Below the pieces are notes generated by a model. The model made no database searches and was not told where the DNA came from. It saw only the letters and a list, made by a program, of their open reading frames with translations. From positions 1,054,001 through 1,118,000 of the forward strand of contig NZ_JBNAMV010000004.1 of the NCBI RefSeq assembly GCF_049705945.1: a stretch of 64,000 nucleotides of DNA, written 5' to 3'. A program made the translations under genes and the position numbers. The stretch comes from Salarchaeum japonicum_A. Lineage in GTDB: Archaea > Halobacteriota > Halobacteria > Halobacteriales > Halobacteriaceae. Positions 58,866 through 64,000 of the stretch are shown one piece after another. Every line of letters begins with the position of its first letter. The first letter of the stretch is position 1.

Positions 58866-59291
58866 TTATTCGTCGTCTTCCGTGCTGGTCGCGGCCTTTT
58901 CGAGGTCGCCGCGGTAGACGCGCGCGCCGTCCTGCACGACTTTCTCCGCGAGCACCGCGCACTTGATTCGCATCGGCGTCACTTCGACGCCGAGCAGGTC
59001 GAGCACGTCGTCGCGGTCGAGGTCGTCGACCTCGTCGAGCGTCATCCCGGGGAGTTCGCCCGAGAGCATGCTCGCGGAGGCCTGGCTAATGGCGCAGCCG
59101 TCGCCGTCCCACGCCACGGATTCGATGGTCTCGCCGTCGTCGGCGAGTTCGACATCGAACTCGATTTCGTCGCCACAGGAGGGATTGTAGCCCTCGTGGG
59201 TGAACGTCGGGTCCGGCAGCTCCCCGTAGTTCCGGGGGTTCTTGTAGTGGTCGAGGATCTGCTGCCGGTACATGTCCGAACCCATGCTCAT
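58866..59291 (-). CDS. sufU: SufU-type iron-sulfur cluster scaffold or sulfur acceptor
   Basis: 141 aa. Three conserved cysteines at Cys39 (YNPSCGDEIEF), Cys66 (WDGDGCAISQAS) and Cys111 (MRIKCAVLA) with Asp41, as in SufU/IscU. The absence of an IscU-type lysine-containing ending and the extended region between Cys66 and Cys111 fit SufU, which in many organisms is a zinc-dependent sulfur acceptor for SufS. The gene follows sufS on the same strand, but has its own TATA-like element about 27 bases upstream. Confidence 0.93.
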   Translation of the reverse strand: MSMGSDMYRQQILDHYKNPRNYGELPDPTFTHEGYNPSCGDEIEFDVELADDGETIESVAWDGDGCAISQASASMLSGELPGMTLDEVDDLDRDDVLDLLGVEVTPMRIKCAVLAEKVVQDGARVYRGDLEKAATSTEDDE

Positions 59292-59412
59292 ACGGAATAC
59301 GTGGGTCGTGCGGCGTAAAAGCCTACCGTGCCGGCCGTGCGGTCGTAGGGTTCAGCCGCCGACCGCAGCACTGTCACGCACGGAAATCGTGTTCGGAGAA
59401 CGCCTGGAATAG

Positions 59413-60666
59413 TCAGGCGAAGATGTCCTTCGCGGCCTCGATGCCCTCGACGAGCGCGTCGAGTTCGTCCGTGGTGTTGTAGAGGTAGAAGGAGGCGCGG
59501 ACGGACGCGGCGATGTCCATCTTCTGGTGGAGGGGCTGGGTGCAGTGGTCGCCGGCGCGGATGGCGACGCCGTGGTCGTTGAGGATGCTGGAGAGGTCGT
59601 GGGCGTGCACGCCGTCGAGGTTGAAGGAGACGAGTCCGGCGCGCTCCTCGCCCTGGCGGGGGCCGTAGATTTCGAGGCCGTCGATGCGGCTGAGGCGGTC
59701 GTAGGCCTCGGCGGTGACGTGTTCTTCGTGTGCGCGGATGGTCTCCATGCCGAGGTCGTCAAGGTAGTCCGCGGCGACGGCGAACGCGATGCCCTCCGCG
59801 ATGAGCGGCGTGCCGGCCTCGTACTTCCAGGGAAGGTCGGCCCACGAGGAGTCCTCGTAGGTGACGCGGCGAATCATCTCGCCGCCGTACATGAACGGCT
59901 CCATCTCCTCCAGAATCGCCTTCTTCCCGTAGAGGCCGCCGACGCCGGTGGGGCCGGCCATCTTGTGGCCGCTGAACGCGTAGAAGTCCACGTCCAGGTC
60001 TTCGACGTCGACGGGACGGTTCGGGACGGCTTGCGCGCCGTCGCCGAAGATGAGCGCGTCGTGTTCGTGCGCCATGTCCGCGAGTTCGGCGAGCGGGTTC
60101 ACGGTCCCGAGGACGTTCGAGACGTGCACGGCGGACACCATCGCGGTGTCGGGGCCGATGAGTTCCTTCGCGTGCTCCATGTCGAGGCTGCCGTCCGCGG
60201 GGTCGACGCGGATGTACTTCACCTCCGCGCCGGTGCGTTTCGCCATCTGCTGCCACGTCACCAGACTGGAGTGGTGCTCCATCTCCGTGAGCACGATTTC
60301 GTCGCCCTCACCGAGTTCGTTCAACCCCCACGCGTACGCGACGAGGTTCATGGCCTCGGTCGTGTTCTTCGTGAAGATCATCTCCTCGCGCTCGCCGCTC
60401 GCGCCGACGAACTCGGCGAGCCGGTCGTGCGCCTCCTCGTACGCGATAGAGGCCTCCTGACTGAGCTGGTGGATGCCGCGGTGGACGTTCGCGTTGTACC
60501 CGCGGTAGTAGTCGCCGAACGTATCGATGACCTCGTTCGGCGTCTGCGTGGTCGCCGCGTTGTCGAAGTAGACGAGGGGAACCCCCTCCCCGACCTCCCG
60601 GTCGAGAATGGGGAAGTCCTCGCGAACCCGCTCGACGTCGAGCGGGCTCTGTTCACCCGTAGCCAT
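59413..60666 (-). CDS. sufS: Cysteine desulfurase SufS
   Basis: 417 aa PLP enzyme that takes sulfur from cysteine for iron-sulfur clusters and thiolation. PLP Lys235 in FYAFSGHKMAGPTG, PLP-contacting HHSS region EMEHHSSLVTW, and the active-site Cys375 in RAGDHCTQPLH. Conserved start YFDNAATTQTPNEV. Pairs with sufU 121 bases downstream. Also potentially supplies sulfur to ubiquitin-like modifiers such as the SAMP2-like protein at 38526-38729. Confidence 0.96.
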   Translation of the reverse strand: MATGEQSPLDVERVREDFPILDREVGEGVPLVYFDNAATTQTPNEVIDTFGDYYRGYNANVHRGIHQLSQEASIAYEEAHDRLAEFVGASGEREEMIFTKNTTEAMNLVAYAWGLNELGEGDEIVLTEMEHHSSLVTWQQMAKRTGAEVKYIRVDPADGSLDMEHAKELIGPDTAMVSAVHVSNVLGTVNPLAELADMAHEHDALIFGDGAQAVPNRPVDVEDLDVDFYAFSGHKMAGPTGVGGLYGKKAILEEMEPFMYGGEMIRRVTYEDSSWADLPWKYEAGTPLIAEGIAFAVAADYLDDLGMETIRAHEEHVTAEAYDRLSRIDGLEIYGPRQGEERAGLVSFNLDGVHAHDLSSILNDHGVAIRAGDHCTQPLHQKMDIAASVRASFYLYNTTDELDALVEGIEAAKDIFA

Positions 60667-60744
60667 ACGCGAAAACAGGGTTCGGAGGCGTTTGGTTCCT
60701 TCGATGCACCGGGGTTTCGCCGGCGTGCGTGACGGCGTGCGCCG

Positions 60745-61035
60745 TTAGAGCCGCAAGACCTGGGCGTGCCGGGTGTCCGCGATGTCGAGGACGACGGACT
60801 CGTCCACGAACCCCTCGTCGATGGCGAACTCGACCGTTCGCGTGCCGACGAGGTTCGCGACGCTCGCACGCCCGAGGCTGTCGAGCACGTCGTCCTCGCC
60901 GACCTCGTCGCCGCCGTAGAACTCCTCGTTCACGGTTATCGAAACGTCGCCGTCCTCGAACGTCTCTCCGATAAGACCCGTATCGCAGACGGTGACGAGG
61001 AGTCCCTGGTCCGTCTGTCGCTCGCTGACTATCAT
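60745..61035 (-). CDS. DUF424 family protein, 96 aa
   Basis: Archaeal DUF424 protein: MIVSERQTDQGLLVTVCD, GETFEDGDVSITVNEEFYGGDEV, and LGRASVANLVGTRTVEFAIDEGF. The family is common in archaea, typically small beta-rich proteins, and has no firmly established role. The ATG overlaps the stop of the TPR gene in ATGA, so translation is coupled. Confidence 0.9.
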   Translation of the reverse strand: MIVSERQTDQGLLVTVCDTGLIGETFEDGDVSITVNEEFYGGDEVGEDDVLDSLGRASVANLVGTRTVEFAIDEGFVDESVVLDIADTRHAQVLRL

Positions 61036-61769
61036 TCCTGGTCGACGAGTCGCTGCTCCTGCTCCTTCCGGATGCGGTCGGCCTGCGCCTCGACCTCACC
61101 GGCTTCCTCCTCGCGGCCGAGTTCGTCGAGCGCGCGAGACTTCTCCTGGTAGACGTCCGCCTGCTTGAATCCGAGACGGATGGCGTTGTCGAGGCACTCC
61201 AGCGCCTCCTCGTGGCGGCCGCGCTCGTTCTCCATGAAGCCGAGGTTGTACCAGGCCTGCGGGAGTCGGTCGTTCTTCCGAACCGCGCGCTCCGCGTGGT
61301 AGATTGCTTCCTCGTCGTCCCCGAACTCCCAGAGCGCGTACGCGAGGTTCGTCTCCGCCTCCGCCGCGAACGGGCCGTCCTCGTCCACGAACACGGCCTC
61401 GCGGTGCGCGCCGGCGGCGTCGTCCCATTCCTCCATCTCGGCGTGCGCGACGCCCTTGTTCACCCACGCCTCCTGCGCGGTCTCGTCGTCCTCGGCGTAC
61501 CGCGCGGCGCGCTCGAACGCGTCCGCGGCCTGCTCGTGGCGGTTGATGCCCATGTAGTTCAGGCCCACGTCGATGAGTTCGTCCGCGTCGACGTTCTTCG
61601 CGGAGAGGTTTCGCTCGTCGAGGCTGTCAACGACGACCCGGGAGTCGACGGGGTCGACCTCGTTCAGGTCGGGTTCGAGTTCCGGCGGGTCGAGGTCGAA
61701 CCCCTCGTAGGGGTCGTCGAAGCCCTGGCCCTCGGAGAAGTGATGGCGTTCGTCCTCTCGGTCAGTCAT
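61032..61769 (-). CDS. TPR-repeat protein
   Basis: 245 aa with an acidic N-terminus (1-60) and about five tetratricopeptide repeats at roughly 65-225: examples YMGINRHEQAADAFERAARYA, AWVNKGVAHAEMEEWDDAAG, AWYNLGFMENERGRHEEAL. TPRs mediate protein contacts; partners unknown. Linked to DUF424 by a four-base overlap, which suggests that the two act together. Start ATG at 61769; the ThpR gene is divergent. Confidence 0.9.
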   Translation of the reverse strand: MTDREDERHHFSEGQGFDDPYEGFDLDPPELEPDLNEVDPVDSRVVVDSLDERNLSAKNVDADELIDVGLNYMGINRHEQAADAFERAARYAEDDETAQEAWVNKGVAHAEMEEWDDAAGAHREAVFVDEDGPFAAEAETNLAYALWEFGDDEEAIYHAERAVRKNDRLPQAWYNLGFMENERGRHEEALECLDNAIRLGFKQADVYQEKSRALDELGREEEAGEVEAQADRIRKEQEQRLVDQE

Positions 61770-61823
61770 AGCTATAGAAATGGGAGGGACGGGGTTAAGG
61801 GCTACGCAGAACGAATCCGCGGT

Positions 61824-62378
61824 ATGCGGTTGTTCGTCTCCGTCGACCTTCCCGCAAACCTGCACGACGCCGTCGCGGACGTGCAGGCCGAGTTCGCGGC
61901 CGCCGGCGGCCTCTCGTTCACCGACCCGACCCAGAGCCACGTGACGATGAAGTTCCTCGGGGACGTGTCCGATGACGAGGTAGACGCCGTCGCGAACGCG
62001 CTGGAGGACGCGGTCGGGGACGCGGACGTGACGCCGTTCGACGCGACGTACGGCGGGCTCGGCGTGTTCCCGAACCTCGACTACATCAGCGTGCTCTGGC
62101 TCGGCGTCGAGGACGGCACAGAGTCGTTCGTACGACTGCACGAGTCCGTAGAGCAACGGCTCGTCGAGTTCGGCTTCGACCCGGAGGACCACGCGTTCAC
62201 GCCGCACGTGACGCTCGCGCGGATGCAGCACGCGGGCGGGAAGGACCTCGTGCAGGAGCGCGTTCGGGAGGGGTCGCCGACCGTCGGGACGGCACGCGTC
62301 TCGGAAGTTCGGTTGACGAAGAGCACGCTCACGCCGGAGGGCGCGGAGTACGAGACGGTGGCGGCGTTCTCGCTCTAG
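61824..62378 (+). CDS. thpR: RNA 2',3'-cyclic phosphodiesterase ThpR
   Basis: 184 aa 2H phosphoesterase. The paired catalytic motifs H-x-T are His39-Val-Thr41 in HVTMKFLGD and His128-Val-Thr130 in HVTLARM. The start MRLFVSVDLPANLHDAV is typical. Known activity of relatives: hydrolysis of 2',3'-cyclic phosphate RNA ends and weak 2'-5' ligation. A GGTTAAGG-type element about 25 bases upstream may be the TATA box. Ends in a CTAG shared with the next gene. Confidence 0.95.
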   Translation: MRLFVSVDLPANLHDAVADVQAEFAAAGGLSFTDPTQSHVTMKFLGDVSDDEVDAVANALEDAVGDADVTPFDATYGGLGVFPNLDYISVLWLGVEDGTESFVRLHESVEQRLVEFGFDPEDHAFTPHVTLARMQHAGGKDLVQERVREGSPTVGTARVSEVRLTKSTLTPEGAEYETVAAFSL

Positions 62379-62758
62379 TCGCGGCGGTCTTCGAGCACGG
62401 ATTCGAGCGCGCTCGCGGCCTCGTCGAACTGCGTGACCGTGAGGCCGTCCGTGGTGACGAAGACGCCGTCGCGTTCGGTGGCGACGCGGAGGAGGAAGCC
62501 GTTCTCGAACGACCGGACCGTGTACTGGTACTCGCCGAGTTCCGAGCCCTTGTACGTGTCCTGCGTGAGCTGGAACGCCTGCCACTCGTGGCCGATGAAC
62601 GAGGAGAGGTCGGCGTCCTGTTCGAGGTCGTCGCGAAGGTAGAGCTGTTCGTAGTCCGTTCGCGTGAAGAACGTCAGCGAGCGCAGGCTGTCGCCGAGCG
62701 CGGTGCGCGCGACGCTGACGAAGCGGTCCGCTGCGTCGTCCGACAGGGGAGCGGTCAT
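62375..62758 (-). CDS. Haloarchaeal protein of unknown function, 127 aa
   Basis: Starts MTAPLSDDAADRFVSVART; central FFTRTDYEQLYLRDDLEQDADLSS and C-terminal beta region YTVRSFENGFLLRVATERDG with a final helix FDEAASALESVL. Shares the Tyr-x-RDDL pattern and overall order with the gene at 40840-41268, so the two may belong to one haloarchaeal family. No enzyme motif seen. Convergent with thpR. Confidence 0.75.
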   Translation of the reverse strand: MTAPLSDDAADRFVSVARTALGDSLRSLTFFTRTDYEQLYLRDDLEQDADLSSFIGHEWQAFQLTQDTYKGSELGEYQYTVRSFENGFLLRVATERDGVFVTTDGLTVTQFDEAASALESVLEDRRD

Positions 62759-63032
62759 ACCCCTGTCTCCACACCCGGACGGTATAGAACTACTCCCGAA
62801 CCGGGGCGTTCACGGCGACGCGTTCTCGGTCGCGGGCGGGCGCATCGCCGGGGTTTCGCGCTCCCGTCCCGCGCTCCTCTCAGAGCACGCCACCGGCTGG
62901 CCCCGGCATCCTACTTCAACGTACGCCGACGGCTCGAACGCGGAGCTGGAGCGGTGCGGTTAGCGGAATCGGAGGCGGGACGCGTTCGCGCGAACGAGCG
63001 GTTCGAACGAACCCGGAAGTGAGCGGGATTGA

Positions 63033-63060
63033 CCGGTCGCCTTCGGCGACCGGATTTTTT
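63033..63060 (+). terminator. Hairpin with T-run on the plus strand
   Basis: CCGGTCGCC (63033-63041) pairs perfectly with GGCGACCGG (63045-63053) over a three-base TTC loop, followed by ATTTTTT (63054-63060). This is a strong intrinsic-terminator shape for plus-strand transcripts, though no plus-strand gene ends close by; thpR ends 650 bases earlier. Confidence 0.6.
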
Positions 63061-63068
63061 GGTGGAGA

Positions 63069-63116
63069 TTTTTTGCGCGAGCGGTTCGCGGGTAGCGCGA
63101 ACCCGAGCGTAAAAAA
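63069..63116. terminator. T-run, hairpin, A-run element after the rubrerythrin gene
   Basis: T6 (63069-63074), a GC stem GGTTCGCG/CGCGAACC (63083-63090, 63096-63103), and A6 (63111-63116). On the minus strand the A-run becomes a T-run seven bases after the rubrerythrin stop. The layout is like that at 11603-11644. Confidence 0.5.
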
Positions 63117-63122
63117 GGTCCC

Positions 63123-63749
63123 TCAGCAGACAGGTTTGGGGTTGACGCCGAGGGATTCGAGTTGGTGGGTGTATTCGTCGTAGGCGGCTTGGATGGTGTC
63201 GGTGGCGGCGTCGATGGCGCGCTGGGAGTCCTCGGCGGTGTCGCAGACGGCGTCGAGGAGGTCGTGTGCGCGGACGTTCTGGTCGTCGAGGTCGCCCTTG
63301 AGGTCGCGGAACAACTGCGCCGTCTGGGGGTCGGCTTGGCCGACGAAGAATCCGACGTACTGTTCTTTGGAGGCGCGGGTAGCGAGGAGACGGCCGACGT
63401 AGCCGCCGGCGCGCTCCACGGGGTCGTCGAGCGCGCGGAGGTGGGCGTGCATCGCGGACGCGTCCTCGCTCGGCGTGTGGTCGTCTAGTTCGGCTGTGAC
63501 GCGGTCGTAGTGGTCGGCTTCCTCGTCCGACGTCTCCTGGTAGAGTTCGTGGACGAGGTCGTCGCTGGTGTCCGCCCACGCTTGGAAGGTCTCATGGGCG
63601 GCGTGCTCCGCGTCCGCGGCGGCGCGCAGCACGTCCGCGGTCTCCATCTCGCCGCCAGTCGCGGCGTACAGCGACTTCGAGGACCCGAGCCGGGAGAGCG
63701 CGGTGTCGTTCTCCTCGCGAACCCGCTCGAACACGTCGTCGGGAGTCAT
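63123..63749 (-). CDS. Rubrerythrin/ferritin-like diiron-fold protein
   Basis: 208 aa, largely helical. The ferritin-like region (about 20-180) has paired acidic/His segments, for example RAAADAEHAAHETFQAW and LYQETSDEEADHYDRV, expected for a diiron or metal site. There is no rubredoxin domain. The final residues NPKPVC leave a C-terminal Cys. A role in peroxide or iron handling would be by analogy only. Start ATG at 63749. Confidence 0.82.
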   Translation of the reverse strand: MTPDDVFERVREENDTALSRLGSSKSLYAATGGEMETADVLRAAADAEHAAHETFQAWADTSDDLVHELYQETSDEEADHYDRVTAELDDHTPSEDASAMHAHLRALDDPVERAGGYVGRLLATRASKEQYVGFFVGQADPQTAQLFRDLKGDLDDQNVRAHDLLDAVCDTAEDSQRAIDAATDTIQAAYDEYTHQLESLGVNPKPVC

Positions 63750-63829
63750 GCCCGAGAATAGCGGAGCGAGTGCCTTCTAAGCATCGTCGGCGGCGAACGT
63801 TTAGGAGGGACGCGGGAGTGGTCGCGGGT

Positions 63830-64000
63830 ATGCCGGTTTCGCTCGATTACGAGGGCTACGACCTCGGGAGCATGACGTGGGAGGACGCAGAGTCGGCGCT
63901 CGCGGACGCCGCGTTCGTCGTGCTTCCGTGCGGGAGTATCGAACAACACTCGACGCATCTCCCCGTGAGCGTGGATACGCTGCGTGCGGAGAACTTGAGC
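63830..64000 (+). CDS. Creatininase family amidohydrolase (5' part only)
   Basis: 57 codons to the window edge, starting MPVSLDYEGYDLGSMTWEDA. The family signature GSIEQHSTHLPVSVDT (residues about 36-51) corresponds to the metal-binding G-S-x-E-Q-H-x-x-H-L-P motif of creatininase/ArfB-type hydrolases. Haloarchaeal members include enzymes of pterin, riboflavin-type and other cofactor pathways, so the reaction cannot be assigned from this fragment. Confidence 0.85.
   Translation, partial: MPVSLDYEGYDLGSMTWEDAESALADAAFVVLPCGSIEQHSTHLPVSVDTLRAENLS

Larger units (their letters stand above)
62759..63122. other. 364-base non-coding region between two minus-strand genes
   Basis: No open frame here has the acidic bias or composition of neighbouring proteins. 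It contains two hairpin elements near its right end (63033-63060 and 63069-63116), listed separately. A plus-strand open frame at 62664-62963 looks non-coding. Confidence 0.55.

Noticed and set aside
62664..62963. Plus-strand frame of 99 codons across 62759-63000
   Set aside because: Overlaps a gene on the other strand, encodes an Arg/Ser/Pro-rich sequence without acidic bias, and no plausible start signal was seen.

Overview
The window is a piece of a haloarchaeal (class Halobacteria) chromosome. The evidence is a GC-rich sequence, strongly acidic predicted proteins, an archaeal information-processing gene set (TBP, eIF1A, NMD3, RadA, PCNA, two RFC small subunits, primase PriL, an Orc1/Cdc6, Hjc), haloarchaea-type TatC proteins including the fused double TatC, a PGF-CTERM protein, and TATA boxes about 25-30 bases upstream of start codons, as expected for leaderless haloarchaeal transcripts. 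The genus cannot be fixed from the sequence alone. No insertion sequence, prophage, CRISPR array, rRNA or tRNA gene was found.

Layout. 1-5.8 kb: Rio1 kinase and eIF1A, two small membrane proteins, TyrRS, a DUF460 nuclease-fold protein and tRNase Z. 5.9-13.9 kb: a DUF4382 lipoprotein, RfcC, DHFR-ThyA, the tRNA m2G10 methyltransferase, TBP with a strong promoter and a string of hairpins after it, HisG and a DUF6159 membrane protein. 14-20 kb: an SAH/MTA-type deaminase and AhcY flanking an acidic secreted protein, a Tat-exported PGF-CTERM metallopeptidase, and an FNT channel. 20-26.5 kb: Hjc, a SWIM protein, PriL, archaetidylserine decarboxylase, PCNA, a SOUL protein, RlmE, and a preQ0/queuosine-precursor transporter overlapping a tiny ribbon-helix-helix regulator. 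26.6-32 kb: divergent tatC2 and tatC1, then a three-gene membrane operon of lower GC. 32-40.8 kb: a MutS-family ATPase, Orc1/Cdc6, RpiA, a histone-fold DUF1931 protein, a GIY-YIG protein, a phosphohexomutase, then GNAT, a SAMP2-like ubiquitin-fold protein and a bactofilin-like membrane protein, and RfcA. 40.8-53.5 kb: TspO, a glutathionyl-hydroquinone-reductase-like protein, AlaRS, an HD phosphohydrolase, a glutamine amidotransferase, DCC and cupin proteins, a zinc-type ferredoxin, a PHP phosphoesterase and small haloarchaeal families. 53.6-64 kb: an XPD-like helicase, a 27-residue membrane peptide, Taw2, NMD3, RadA, SufU/SufS, DUF424 with a TPR protein, ThpR, a rubrerythrin-like protein and the start of a creatininase-family gene.

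Functional links. Replication and repair are concentrated here: clamp, two clamp-loader subunits, primase, initiator, recombinase, resolvase, MutS ATPase and helicase. The Tat genes, the decarboxylase used in PGF-CTERM lipid anchoring, and one predicted Tat/PGF-CTERM substrate lie within about 12 kb of each other. The deaminase and AhcY would jointly remove S-adenosylhomocysteine made by the several methyltransferases in the window.

The most unusual points are a SAMP2-like protein with two residues beyond the diglycine, a three-gene membrane operon with internal paralogy and lowered GC, an RhhR-transporter overlap, a 27-codon gene sharing its stop tetranucleotide with a helicase, and seven convergent gene pairs that end inside a single shared YTAG tetranucleotide.
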